Notes under the pieces: model-generated
Told to the model about the DNA's origin: nothing
Databases searched by the model: none
The model's input: only the letters and a program-made list of their open reading frames with translations
Program-made: the position numbers and the translations under genes
Shown: piece by piece, positions 36,748 to 46,076 of the stretch
Numbering within the stretch: position 1 is the stretch's first letter
Layout: the number at the start of each line of letters is the position of its first letter
DNA from: Aquimarina sp. AU58
GTDB taxonomy: Bacteria > Bacteroidota > Bacteroidia > Flavobacteriales > Flavobacteriaceae
DNA length: 64,000 bases
Direction of reading: 5' to 3'
NCBI RefSeq assembly: GCF_900312745.1
Contig: NZ_OMPD01000014.1
Span: 2,666,001 to 2,730,000, forward strand

Positions 36748-37314
36748 TTATCTACAGATTTCTTTTCTAATTCTACTAAGGGAAGAAGGAGTAACACCCA
36801 AAAACAAAGATAAATCTTTAAGAGGGACTCTATTAATAAGGTCTGATCTTTTTAGGAGATCTAGATATCGTTCTTTGGCAGTGAGGGATTGAAAATTATG
36901 AATACCATAGAGTACACTGGCAAAAGAATCCTCCCAAACGAGTCTTCCGAATTTTTGCCAAACAGGAAAACGCTCGTAGAGATCTTCCATCTTTTGATAT
37001 GTAATTGTATATATAATAGTATCTTCTATAGCTCGAATATATGAATCAGATCGTGCCTTGGATTTTATTTTTGAAATATCGGTAATAAGTTCATTTTCAA
37101 AAGCAAAATATCTTGTTGATTGCACATCATTTTTTATATCATATATGATGAGGCCTCCAGAATCTACAAAATAGTAATCTGTTACCAATTGTTCTTTTTT
37201 TAAAACAAATTGTCCTTTTGATATATGCCTCTGTTTGAAAAAGGAGAGTATTATTTCTAATTCTTTTTCTGTAATGCATACATAACTCTTAATATAATTG
37301 GTTAGTTTTTCCAT
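36748..37314 (-). CDS. Crp/Fnr family transcriptional regulator
   Basis: A 188-residue regulator with a cyclic-nucleotide-binding-like beta-roll (QFVLKKEQLVTDYYFVDSGG) and a C-terminal HTH (RVPLKDLSLFLGVTPSSLSRIRKEI). It lacks the N-terminal cysteines of oxygen-sensing FNR. The recognition helix TPSSLSRIRK keeps the SR pair but has Ser in place of the FNR glutamate. The ATG at 37314 shares one base with the stop of the GNAT gene; the codon before it is TTG. It is probably the activator acting on the two matching dyads downstream, by position. Confidence 0.88.
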   Translation of the reverse strand: MEKLTNYIKSYVCITEKELEIILSFFKQRHISKGQFVLKKEQLVTDYYFVDSGGLIIYDIKNDVQSTRYFAFENELITDISKIKSKARSDSYIRAIEDTIIYTITYQKMEDLYERFPVWQKFGRLVWEDSFASVLYGIHNFQSLTAKERYLDLLKRSDLINRVPLKDLSLFLGVTPSSLSRIRKEICR

Positions 37315-37721
37315 CAATGCTCGTCGCCTTTATAAATCCACATAGGTTCGGTTTCACCGGCTCTAACGAATCCTACTTTTTGATAAAAATCAATTGCTTT
37401 ACCATCTGCTGTTAACATTTGCATATGAAAATGGCCATATTTTTCCTGCATTTTATCTACTATCATTTTTCCAATACCTTTTCCCTGATAATCAGGATGG
37501 ATAAGTAAATGAGGATAATACACAACCAAATATCCATCAGAAATTGCATTACCCAGTCCAACCAGATGATCTCCGCTCCAGGCAGAAACTAATGAATGAG
37601 AATTCAATAAGGCATTATGTAATTCTATAGGTCTATCTGCAGAACTCCATTTATTAGCTTTATATAAATCGATGATTTGTCTTAACTCAATATTTTTTGT
37701 TTCAGAGATTTTTATTTCCAT
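37314..37721 (-). CDS. GNAT family N-acetyltransferase
   Basis: A 135-residue GNAT domain. The acetyl-CoA pyrophosphate-binding motif is YQGKGIGKMIVDKM and the C-terminal MLTADGKAIDFYQKVGFVRAG is the usual strand 6-7 block. Substrate unknown. It precedes the Crp/Fnr gene with a one-base overlap and follows a methyltransferase by 31 bases. Confidence 0.85.
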   Translation of the reverse strand: MEIKISETKNIELRQIIDLYKANKWSSADRPIELHNALLNSHSLVSAWSGDHLVGLGNAISDGYLVVYYPHLLIHPDYQGKGIGKMIVDKMQEKYGHFHMQMLTADGKAIDFYQKVGFVRAGETEPMWIYKGDEH

Positions 37722-37752
37722 CTAATTTTATTTGTACTAGTATTCTACAGTG

Positions 37753-38391
37753 TTATTTGTTTATTTTTTCTACGATAAGTATAGTATGAATTTCTTCAAC
37801 ATCATCTGCTTTTTTATATTTTTTTTGAAATGATTCTTTGATCTCTAAAGATGCTGTTATTAGATCTTTTTTAATAGTTGTTAAATCATGATAATAAAAA
37901 TATACTCTATCTCCACTACTTCCTGATAGATATCCTGAGTCACTTGGGTTTCCGGCAATAAAACTTATATAAAATATTCCTGAGTCATTAAGTAATTTAT
38001 TGCAATCCATTATCATTTTCGTACAATCTGATTGTGATAAGTAGGGGATACAAAAACCGCAAATAATAGCATCAAATTTATTAGGGATAGTATGTATTTC
38101 CCGACTATCCATCACCAGTACTTCTGCGGTTGGATTGTTTTTTCTAGCCAGTTTAATCATATTCTCCGAATTATCTATGGCTGTTATTCTAAAATTAGGA
38201 TTTTTAGTTAGAAGATACTGGGTAATATTCCCCGGGCCACAACCAATTTCGAGAATATTAGGATTAATTTTAGGAATTAATTCGCAGAATATGTCATAGG
38301 TATCATTGTACAAATCCAGATTCATGAATTTATCTTCATAAACCTGAGCTATTTTATCCCAAGTTTTAAATGTTTCCTGGTATCTATCCAT
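37753..38391 (-). CDS. Class I SAM-dependent methyltransferase
   Basis: A 212-residue methyltransferase. Motif I is ILEIGCGPGNITQYLL, motif II is around ITAIDNSENMIKLAR and motif post-I is FDAIICGFCIPYL. The acceptor cannot be predicted. It is 37 bases after a small unknown gene and 31 bases before the GNAT gene, in a same-strand run reaching the Crp/Fnr regulator. Confidence 0.85.
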   Translation of the reverse strand: MDRYQETFKTWDKIAQVYEDKFMNLDLYNDTYDIFCELIPKINPNILEIGCGPGNITQYLLTKNPNFRITAIDNSENMIKLARKNNPTAEVLVMDSREIHTIPNKFDAIICGFCIPYLSQSDCTKMIMDCNKLLNDSGIFYISFIAGNPSDSGYLSGSSGDRVYFYYHDLTTIKKDLITASLEIKESFQKKYKKADDVEEIHTILIVEKINK

Positions 38392-38428
38392 TTTTTCTTT
38401 TTAGAAGTACATGAAGAATACTTTCATT

Positions 38429-38767
38429 TCAAATCTCGATTATGGTAGATTCTCCAGAACTAAAATCGTTACAAGTCCATTGCCAAAATTCGTTTAATTT
38501 TATTTTTCCCTCTTCCATATATTCAATGTATGATTTACATTTTCCGGTCATTAATTCATGCTCTTTGTTTATGTGTTGATATACAAATTCTAAGTGATCA
38601 TTAACCCATTTTCCTACCAAATGCCCTTTTATAATTTGCCCGCCGTCATAATTAGCCCAAATGATGTTTTCATTTTGGTTATATCTAAAAATAGTTTCAT
38701 CTGATACTTCTCCATTATTGGTATTAGATTGTGTCTTGAATTTTTTATTGTTTAAATCAATCTTCAT
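38429..38767 (-). CDS. Small conserved-type protein, unknown function
   Basis: A 112-residue protein with no signal peptide and no membrane helix. It is strand-rich, with NIIWANYDGGQIIKGHLVGK and KLNEFWQWTCNDFSSGES segments. Databases label similar proteins n-acetylglutamate synthase, but I see no acetyltransferase motif and do not adopt that label. It leads into the methyltransferase gene. Confidence 0.6.
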   Translation of the reverse strand: MKIDLNNKKFKTQSNTNNGEVSDETIFRYNQNENIIWANYDGGQIIKGHLVGKWVNDHLEFVYQHINKEHELMTGKCKSYIEYMEEGKIKLNEFWQWTCNDFSSGESTIIEI

Positions 38768-38929
38768 TTTTTTACTTTATTGTGTTCATGAGTAGCGATA
38801 TATTTGATGCAAAGTATTACTTACTCTATTTTTACATTTTAAAATTCGTCGATTAGAAGGGGCAACTTTAGAAGAAATGTATTGAAAATAGATTTTTGAA
38901 ATAAAAAAACTATTCACGATGAAGATTAC

Positions 38930-39211
38930 TTACTTTTCTATTAATCGATATCTTTTTCTGTCAAATTCATCTTTCATTTCATTTTGATCATATACTTTCA
39001 AAAGTTCAATAAAGCCATCTTTACACAATCGATCTAAATCATTTTGAGAAATATCGTTTGCAGTAAAATACATTGATTCTCCATTTACTTCAATAAACCA
39101 TGGCATCCACAACACGCCCCACATTTCCCAAAAATATTCAAATTCACTACTATTATTATCAGAACACCTCTCTTTTAATTCACTCAAGAACAATTCTAAA
39201 CGATCATCCAT
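38930..39211 (-). CDS. Small acidic protein, unknown function
   Basis: A 93-residue protein, acidic and tryptophan-rich in the middle (FEYFWEMWGVLWMPWFIEVN), no signal peptide. I recognise no family. The start ATG is well placed, with flanking gaps of 160-230 bases. No promoter box was found. The codon use looks like that of the neighbours. Confidence 0.5.
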   Translation of the reverse strand: MDDRLELFLSELKERCSDNNSSEFEYFWEMWGVLWMPWFIEVNGESMYFTANDISQNDLDRLCKDGFIELLKVYDQNEMKDEFDRKRYRLIEK

Positions 39212-39443
39212 AAATAATTTGAATTTTTGAAATTATAAATATCAATAGTATCCATTCTTAATATTGTATCCTAAGGGTAATCTAAGATAATAAAGAGAAG
39301 TATATGTAGTATGTCAAAATTCTAATTTTTTGAACCGTATTTCTTATTTATAAAAACTAAAGAAATTGGGGATGATATGCATCTAAACTAGAAAAAACTT
39401 ACATAAAAGAAATTATAAAGTATATGATAAGAAAAAACAGGTA

Positions 39444-40328
39444 TTACTCAAATAAATCAGAACTTAGGTACCTATCTCCACGATCACAGATAATAGCAAC
39501 AAGCACACCACTTTTTAGTGTTTTTGCTAATTTTATAGCAGCAGTAACAGCTCCACCACTACTCATGCCAGAGAAAACGCCTTCTTCTTTTGCTAATCGT
39601 TTTGCCATATCAGTGGCTTCTTTCTGGCTTACTTCGATAACCTGGTCTACTTTATTTGGATTAAAGATTTTAGGAAGATATTCTTTTGGCCATTTACGTA
39701 TTCCGGGAATTCTGGATTCGTCGGTAGGTTGTACTCCAACAATTTGTATATCTTTTGATTGTTCTTTGAGATAAGTCGATGTTCCCATAATCGTTCCTGT
39801 AGTTCCCATAGAGGATACGAAATGTGTAATTTTACCTTGTGTATCTTTCCAGATTTCTGGTCCGGTAGTTTTATAATGAGCACGCCAATTATCATCGTTA
39901 GCAAATTGATTTAGCATAACATACCCTTCTTTATTAACTTTATCTTCGGCATAGTCTCTAGAACCTTCTATTCCTATATCTGATGAGGTAAGTGTTACTT
40001 TTGCACCAAAAGCACGCATAGTCTGTACTCGTTCTTTGGTAGAATTTTCGGGCATTACTAATTCAATATCCAGTTTAAAAATTCCTGCAATCATCGCCAA
40101 AGCAATTCCTGTGTTACCACTTGTTGCTTCGATAAGCTTAGTATTTTGATTAATATCACCACGATCCAGTGCAGATTTAATCATATTATAAGCGGCACGA
40201 TCTTTAACGCTTCCTCCTGGATTATGCCCTTCTAGTTTTAGATATAATGTAATATTGGGATTGTCTATTAGGGAAGTAGCCTTTACCAAAGGGGTATTTC
40301 CTATAAGGTCTAAAATACGATGTGACAT
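39444..40328 (-). CDS. cysM: Cysteine synthase B (O-acetylserine sulfhydrylase)
   Basis: A 294-residue PLP enzyme that makes cysteine from O-acetylserine and sulfide. The PLP lysine is in NPGGSVKDRAA (Lys42), the substrate loop is EATSGNTGIALA and the phosphate-binding loop is VSSMGTTGTIMG. Its length and its SGMSSGGAV block fit CysM. It overlaps cysE by one base (TAATG), so the two steps of cysteine synthesis are coupled. Confidence 0.95.
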   Translation of the reverse strand: MSHRILDLIGNTPLVKATSLIDNPNITLYLKLEGHNPGGSVKDRAAYNMIKSALDRGDINQNTKLIEATSGNTGIALAMIAGIFKLDIELVMPENSTKERVQTMRAFGAKVTLTSSDIGIEGSRDYAEDKVNKEGYVMLNQFANDDNWRAHYKTTGPEIWKDTQGKITHFVSSMGTTGTIMGTSTYLKEQSKDIQIVGVQPTDESRIPGIRKWPKEYLPKIFNPNKVDQVIEVSQKEATDMAKRLAKEEGVFSGMSSGGAVTAAIKLAKTLKSGVLVAIICDRGDRYLSSDLFE

Positions 40329-41119
40329 TAGATAACTTTTTTGATCTTAATTTCTGCTGTATTTGAAATAATTGAATTTTCGGGAACCGAAGAGGTAATC
40401 CATGCATTACCACCAATGGTACTATTGGCTCCAATAACAGTACTTCCGCCTAGTATTGTTGCATTAGCATAGATGGTTACATTGTTTTCTACAGTTGGGT
40501 GACGTTTTACATTACGAAGTTTTCTGTCTACATATAATCCGCCAAGAGTTACGCCTTGATATATCTTAACATTGTCTTTTATGATTACCGTTTCTCCGAT
40601 AACAATACCAGTTGCATGATCAATAAAAAACGATTCTCCGATTTCTGCTCCCGGGTTAATGTCGGTACCTGTTAATCGATGCGAATATTCTGTCATTAAT
40701 CGAGGGACAAGGGGTAAACCAAATTTAAGAAGCTCGTGACTTAACCTATAGATTGCTATAGCATAAAACCCAGGGTAGGCCATATATATTTCTTCTATAG
40801 AATTTGCTGCCGGATCACTTTTCATAAAGGCCTGAGCATCCAGATTTAGTTTTTCTAGTATGCCAGGTAACTTCTCTAGATAGGATTGCCAAAGTTTACT
40901 ACATGGTTTATCGGTTTCCCAACACGCAAGATCAACAAGCGTTTCGAAAGTTTTTTCAAGACGATCTATATTCTTAGCTACTTCTGTATCTGTATCGAAT
41001 AATGTATAGAAAAGTAATTTCGTAAAATATTCGGTTTTTTCCTTTAGCTCAAGTTTAAGATTTGGATTCTTTTTCAGCTCTTTTATCTCATCGATAATTT
41101 GATCTCTTTCTTTAGTCAT
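40328..41119 (-). CDS. cysE: Serine O-acetyltransferase
   Basis: A 263-residue enzyme that makes O-acetylserine for the adjacent cysteine synthase. After a helical N-terminal domain (about 150 residues), left-handed beta-helix hexapeptides begin: DINPGAEIGESFFIDHATGIVIGE contains the catalytic His, and VENNVTIYANATILGGSTVIG carries further turns. The C-terminus ends in ...EIKIKKVI, which does not look like the Ile-terminated tail that binds cysteine synthase in other bacteria beyond ending in Ile. The first gene of a two-gene unit. Confidence 0.93.
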   Translation of the reverse strand: MTKERDQIIDEIKELKKNPNLKLELKEKTEYFTKLLFYTLFDTDTEVAKNIDRLEKTFETLVDLACWETDKPCSKLWQSYLEKLPGILEKLNLDAQAFMKSDPAANSIEEIYMAYPGFYAIAIYRLSHELLKFGLPLVPRLMTEYSHRLTGTDINPGAEIGESFFIDHATGIVIGETVIIKDNVKIYQGVTLGGLYVDRKLRNVKRHPTVENNVTIYANATILGGSTVIGANSTIGGNAWITSSVPENSIISNTAEIKIKKVI

Positions 41120-41306
41120 TGTAGTTTATTTGAAAACTCTAGTAAATATATAGAATAAAAGGTATAAAAGTCTTTTTAAACCATAAATACTTACATTTTT
41201 AAAATAATAATAACATTAGGAGGGAATAATTGCTTGTATTCTGTAATTTTTAGTTAAACTTTCATCAGGATAGGGTATGTGGATAATGAATCATTATTGA
41301 TCGGTT

Positions 41307-41351
41307 TATGATTTAAATCATATTTGAGAGCATCGTGTTTATCTATTTTTA
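41307..41351 (+). promoter_or_regulatory. FNR/DNR-like palindrome plus -7 box, nor operon
   Basis: TATGATTTAAATCATA at 41307-41322 is a perfect 16-base palindrome containing the core TGAT-N4-ATCA of FNR/DNR sites. A -7-like box TATTTTTA starts at 41344, 29.5 bases from the dyad centre, placing the site near -41.5. No TTG -33 element is seen. norC starts at 41405. The rest of the gap from 41120 shows nothing else. Confidence 0.75.
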
Positions 41352-41404
41352 CATCAATAAAAGATAAAAAGATCTTTTTATAATAAATTAAACTAATTAT
41401 CACT

Positions 41405-41839
41405 ATGTTATCTAAAAAACAAGCGCGAAATTTCTTTCTGGGAGGAACATTGGTCACTTTTTTGGCATTTATTGGGTTAACGATCTATTCTTTTAGTGAA
41501 GAACAAGATCAATCTAACTATACCAATATAACAGAACAAGTGGTGCGTGGAAAACACTTATGGGAAACCAACAATTGTATGGGATGTCATACTCTTCTGG
41601 GAGAGGGAGGATATTATGCTCCAGAACTAACCAAGGTTCTCGATAGAAGAGGAGAAGGGTATGTAAAAGCAGTATTAATGACTCCTGTCCCCTGGGCACC
41701 AAATGGCAGAAAGATGGTAGCTTATGGTTTCTCTGAAGAAGAAGCAAAAGATCTGATCGCCTTTTTTGATTGGATTGATGATATTGATCTAAATGGTTTT
41801 GATAGAGTTGTGTCTCCATTAGCAAAAGATGAAAACTAA
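41405..41839 (+). CDS. norC: Nitric oxide reductase cytochrome c subunit
   Basis: A 144-residue membrane-anchored monohaem cytochrome c. One N-terminal helix (about 9-30) is followed by the haem site NNCMGCHTLLG (Cys58, Cys61, His62); the distal ligand is probably a Met in the PNGRKMVAYGF block. It passes electrons to NorB. It is 21 bases upstream of norB and first in the cluster, behind an FNR-like palindrome. Confidence 0.95.
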   Translation: MLSKKQARNFFLGGTLVTFLAFIGLTIYSFSEEQDQSNYTNITEQVVRGKHLWETNNCMGCHTLLGEGGYYAPELTKVLDRRGEGYVKAVLMTPVPWAPNGRKMVAYGFSEEEAKDLIAFFDWIDDIDLNGFDRVVSPLAKDEN

Positions 41840-41860
41840 ATAACTTAAAAATATAAATAG

Positions 41861-43201
41861 ATGAAATACAAATCTCAAAAAGTAGCATACTGGTTCTTTG
41901 CCTTATCCATGTTACTATTGGTCTTACAAATTACCTATGGATTTATTATGGGCTTTGCCCGTATTGGTATGGATGGGTTACATGATTTTATTCCCTTTAA
42001 TACAGCTAGAGCCGTACATACAAATTTATTAGTAGTCTGGTTGTTATCTGGCTTTATGGGGGCTGCATATTATATTATTCCCGAAGAAGCTCAACGTGAA
42101 CTTGTAAATGTAAAATTGGCTTATGTACAATTAATTTCACTTGCGTTGGTTGGTGTTACCGCTATCGTTGGATACCACTTTAATTGGTGGGAGGGACGTA
42201 AGTTTTTAGAAATACCAAGACAATTAGATTTTTTGGTTGTTATTAATGTACTACTCTTTTTAGGATTGATACTCGTGACTCTCTTTAAAGGAAAACGCAG
42301 AACTACTACATCATTAGTACTATCTATGGGACTATTGTTTGCTGCTTTATTGTATCTGCCTGGGATGCTACCATTCGATAGCCAGGTGACTGATTCATTT
42401 TTTCGTTGGTGGGTTGTACATTTATGGGTAGAAGGAGTATGGGAGCTTATTATGGGAGGTATACTTTCTTTCTTGTTAATTAAGCTTACCGGAGTTGATA
42501 GAGAGGTTATAGAGAAATGGTTGTATGTTATTGTGGGGTTAACTTTTTTATCAGGAGTATTAGGTACTGGTCATCATTATTATTATATAGGAGTTAATAA
42601 AATATGGTTAATTGTAGGAGGTATATTTTCTGCTCTAGAGCCTCTGGCTTTTTTAGCAATGGCCCTTTTTGCAGTAAATATGTATCGAAAAGGAGAGAAA
42701 AAACATCCTAATACCATAGCATTATTCTGGACTATAGGGTCGGCAATTGTGTCCTTTGTAGGAGCAGGACTATTAGGTTTCGCTCACACATTACCTCAGA
42801 CCAATTTATATACGCATGGTACTCTGGTTACTGCCATGCATGGCCACCTTGCTTTTTGGGGAGCATATGCAATGATTGTACTTGCAATTATTAGTTATTC
42901 TTTACCAAATCTAACAGGGAGAAAATTGTACAATAGTGTAAGAGGAAGAACTTCATTCTGGACATCAAATATTGGTATGATAGGTATGACCGTTGCTTTT
43001 GGTGTCGCTGGTGTTGCTCAGGTATATTTAGAACGTAAGTTTAAAATGGAATTTATGGCTGTACAAAAAGAAATTAGCATTCACTTCGTTGTATTGATTC
43101 TCTGTGCATCATTATTCACTATCGGAATCATATTATATATAATTGATTTTATAAAACATGGTCGCCCTAATGACGAAGCTATGGAAGTTCGAGAAGTCTA
43201 A
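41861..43201 (+). CDS. norB: Nitric oxide reductase catalytic subunit
   Basis: A 446-residue haem-copper-oxidase-family protein with about 12 membrane helices that reduces NO to N2O. Ligand blocks are visible: ARAVHTNLLVVWLLSGF (haem His), LWVEGVWELIMG (His and Glu of the binuclear site), LGTGHHYYYIG (two His) and AMHGHLAFWGAYAM (proximal and low-spin haem His). With a separate NorC it is the cytochrome c-dependent cNor type, not the fused quinol type. Confidence 0.97.
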   Translation: MKYKSQKVAYWFFALSMLLLVLQITYGFIMGFARIGMDGLHDFIPFNTARAVHTNLLVVWLLSGFMGAAYYIIPEEAQRELVNVKLAYVQLISLALVGVTAIVGYHFNWWEGRKFLEIPRQLDFLVVINVLLFLGLILVTLFKGKRRTTTSLVLSMGLLFAALLYLPGMLPFDSQVTDSFFRWWVVHLWVEGVWELIMGGILSFLLIKLTGVDREVIEKWLYVIVGLTFLSGVLGTGHHYYYIGVNKIWLIVGGIFSALEPLAFLAMALFAVNMYRKGEKKHPNTIALFWTIGSAIVSFVGAGLLGFAHTLPQTNLYTHGTLVTAMHGHLAFWGAYAMIVLAIISYSLPNLTGRKLYNSVRGRTSFWTSNIGMIGMTVAFGVAGVAQVYLERKFKMEFMAVQKEISIHFVVLILCASLFTIGIILYIIDFIKHGRPNDEAMEVREV

Positions 43202-43389
43202 TTGATATAAAATATAGTTTTCTTTTTTCAAGATAAGGTCTAAAAAGACATGTTGCGTTTATGTATCTACCTTTCCCCCATATATTGTAGATGTACGATT
43301 GATGTTACAGTGATAAAGTGATTTACAAGACTTCATTTATTACTACTCATAACTTTTTAGGCCTTTTTCAATTTAAAAATAATAACATT

Positions 43390-44226
43390 ATGGACCATAT
43401 TGCTCCCAACGGAAACAAAACAGCACTATCCAAAATGACTACTGAAGTACCACTTAGTCCCCCTTTTTATAAACCCATTGCCAAAGAGATAGAAGTTTTT
43501 GAACATTCTTATAAAAGCAAAATCCCATTTTTATTAAAAGGGCCTACAGGTACCGGTAAATCTAGATTTATCGAGTATATGACATATCAATTGGGTAAGC
43601 CCCTAATTACAGTTAGTTGCCATGAAGAAACCTCTTCTACCGATTTAATCGGAAGGTATATTATCAAAGGAGCCGAGACCATCTGGCTGGATGGCCCACT
43701 AACCACAGCAGTTAAAAAAGGAGCAATTCTTTATTTGGACGAAATTGCAGAAGCAAGACCAGATGTAATTGTTGCCATTCATTCACTTACAGATCATAGA
43801 AGAGAGTTGTTCGTTGATAAGTTAGGAGAAACCATAAAAGCACATCCCGATTTTATGTTAGTCGCTTCTTTTAACCCCGGGTATCAAAGAGGGTTTAAAG
43901 AATTAAAACCTTCAACCAGGCAACGTTTTGTAGCTGTATCTTTTGATTACCCAGAGGCCAAAATTGAAACCGATATTTTGATAAATGAAACAGATGTTCT
44001 TCCGGCAGAAGCCAAGAAATTGGTAAACATTGCAAACAAAATAAGAAACTTAACCGAGTTAGGTCTAACCGAAACTGTTTCGACACGATTGCTGGTTGAT
44101 GCAGCAAAATTAATTCATTCTGGATTACCAAAACGTCTTGCAGTACATGTAGCTATTGTAGAACCTCTCACAGATGATCTAGAGGTGATAAGTGCTTTAA
44201 AAGATCTGTGTGATTTGATGATATAA
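43390..44226 (+). CDS. norQ: NorQ/CbbQ-type MoxR AAA+ ATPase
   Basis: A 278-residue AAA+ protein. Walker A is KGPTGTGKSRF (51-58), Walker B is GAILYLDEIAEARPD, and the SFNPGYQRGFKELKPSTRQRF block is the CbbQ/NorQ signature. It works with NorD to insert the iron cofactor into NorB. I choose ATG 43390; the GTG at 43318 would add 24 unrelated residues. A 188-base gap after norB could hold another promoter, but I found no consensus. Confidence 0.92.
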   Translation: MDHIAPNGNKTALSKMTTEVPLSPPFYKPIAKEIEVFEHSYKSKIPFLLKGPTGTGKSRFIEYMTYQLGKPLITVSCHEETSSTDLIGRYIIKGAETIWLDGPLTTAVKKGAILYLDEIAEARPDVIVAIHSLTDHRRELFVDKLGETIKAHPDFMLVASFNPGYQRGFKELKPSTRQRFVAVSFDYPEAKIETDILINETDVLPAEAKKLVNIANKIRNLTELGLTETVSTRLLVDAAKLIHSGLPKRLAVHVAIVEPLTDDLEVISALKDLCDLMI

Positions 44227-44300
44227 TTTAAAATGCAGAATATTTGGTAATGAGTGTTTAGCTACTCTAAACCAAAATGTAACATATCAATACTAAAATC

Positions 44301-46076
44301 ATGTTTGAGTTTGAACCAGATGAATACATCTTTACCAAATTTGCCCATTATTTCAAGCGTCGCAGAAAGAAAAAAGAAGCAAATTTAACTTACGCAGTAA
44401 AGTTAAACGATATAAAACCTCGTTTGACCATTTTTGCAAGAGCTATTACAGGTAAGCCTATAGAAATTTATGAAGCAGAAAGAGAAGGTGGTTATAAAAA
44501 TAATAACTTCTTTCTACCTTCAAAATATGCTGAATTTTTAACAATCGAAGAAAATATTTCTTTTTATCTATTTAGAGTATTATACCTGGCTACTCAAAAA
44601 AACCTGGATTTGAATTGGAATGATACTTTAGAACATTCAGTAGAAGAATCCCGAATACTAGCCTCGGATACTTCATCAAAAGTGTTAAAACATTTATTTG
44701 AAGAATTCCCGATCACCGAGAATTATTTCCAAAAATTCGTAGCGTATTATGCTGGGAAAACTAAAAAAAACATACAAATAGATTATTCATTTATTTATGG
44801 AAAGTGGATGCGCAATATTCCTGAAGAAATGCTTAATGAAACTTTGAATAATTTTACTGAAAAAATAAAAACTGCCAACCCAGAGCAGCCAAAAACAACT
44901 TTGAAAGCCAATGCTGTAGAAGAAATAATTTCGATTCAAGTAGATGAAAAGCAAGTAGAAGATGCTGTTTTGCAACATCAGTTTGAAAAGGTGGAAACGG
45001 CAGATGAATTTGGAGGAAATTTCAAAGACATGGATGGAGATGATGAGCTGGATGATCATGCTAATGCTTTAGAAGATTTAAATATGAAGTACACTGTGCG
45101 AGTTGATGACACAGCACATTCTGTTTATCAGGCAGATTTCATTGAAAATACAACTATAGCAGAAAGTGCCGAAAGAAATGAAAAAGGGTATTTTATCCCT
45201 TATGATGAATGGAATTATGCAAAGCGTACTTATAAAGACAATTTTTGTAAAGTATATCCCAAAACCATCCTAAAAACTGATGTTGGATATTATAAAAAAA
45301 CAATATCGAAAAATGGATCTACACTGCTTGGACTAAGAAAAATGTTGACAACAGTTAATAATAAATATCAACAACAACGCAGACAGACACAAGGAGAGGA
45401 GTTTGATTTAGATGCTATAACCGATTTGTTTGTCGATGTACATTCTGGTATAACCCCATCAGAGAAAATATATTTATCAAAACAAAAAAAAGAAAAAGAT
45501 CTATCTATTTTACTGTTGTTAGACATTAGCTTATCTAGCGATGGTTATGCTGCAGGTAATCGAGTTATCGATGTAGAAAAACAAGTTTCCATTCTTTTTG
45601 GTGAAATATTAGATGAATTTAATATTGATTTCTCGATCAATTGTTTCTATTCTAAAACCAGAAATCATTCTAGTTACATAACGATTAAAGGTTTTGATGA
45701 TCACTGGAGTAAAGCAAAATTTAAAATAGGAGCCGTAGAACCTGGAGGATATACTCGTATTGGACCCGCACTTCGACATTCGGGGGCATTGTTGGATAAA
45801 AGAAATACTAAGAATAAATGGATTATTCTTATTTCTGATGGAAAACCAAATGATTATGATAGATATGAAGGAAAATATGGTATCAATGATATAAAACAAG
45901 CCTTACGAGAACTCAATGAACGTCAAATAAATTCGTATGCCTTGGCAATTGAAGCACAGGCAAAATATTATTTACCACAAATGTTTGGGCAAAACCATTA
46001 TCAAATTTTAACAACACCAGTAGAGCTATTACAATCATTAGTAAAACTCTACGAGAAAATTAAACACCAAAATTAA
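44301..46076 (+). CDS. norD: NorD-type von Willebrand A domain protein
   Basis: A 591-residue protein; the C-terminal 200 residues form a vWA domain with the MIDAS residues DISLS (in ILLLLDISLSSDG, Asp about 407), the Thr in GGYTRIGPALRHSG and the Asp in LISDGKPND. The N-terminal part is helical. NorD partners NorQ in assembly of nitric oxide reductase. It follows norQ by 74 bases and directly abuts the hemerythrin-PAS gene with no spacer. Confidence 0.9.
   Translation: MFEFEPDEYIFTKFAHYFKRRRKKKEANLTYAVKLNDIKPRLTIFARAITGKPIEIYEAEREGGYKNNNFFLPSKYAEFLTIEENISFYLFRVLYLATQKNLDLNWNDTLEHSVEESRILASDTSSKVLKHLFEEFPITENYFQKFVAYYAGKTKKNIQIDYSFIYGKWMRNIPEEMLNETLNNFTEKIKTANPEQPKTTLKANAVEEIISIQVDEKQVEDAVLQHQFEKVETADEFGGNFKDMDGDDELDDHANALEDLNMKYTVRVDDTAHSVYQADFIENTTIAESAERNEKGYFIPYDEWNYAKRTYKDNFCKVYPKTILKTDVGYYKKTISKNGSTLLGLRKMLTTVNNKYQQQRRQTQGEEFDLDAITDLFVDVHSGITPSEKIYLSKQKKEKDLSILLLLDISLSSDGYAAGNRVIDVEKQVSILFGEILDEFNIDFSINCFYSKTRNHSSYITIKGFDDHWSKAKFKIGAVEPGGYTRIGPALRHSGALLDKRNTKNKWIILISDGKPNDYDRYEGKYGINDIKQALRELNERQINSYALAIEAQAKYYLPQMFGQNHYQILTTPVELLQSLVKLYEKIKHQN

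Noticed and set aside
39424..39774. Plus-strand open frame inside the cysM region
   Set aside because: It is antisense to the intact cysM gene, has no recognisable domain, and its coding looks like a mirror of cysM.
43202..43389. Second FNR-like site before norQ
   Set aside because: TTGATGTTACAG has only one good half-site and no -7 box at the 29.5-base distance.
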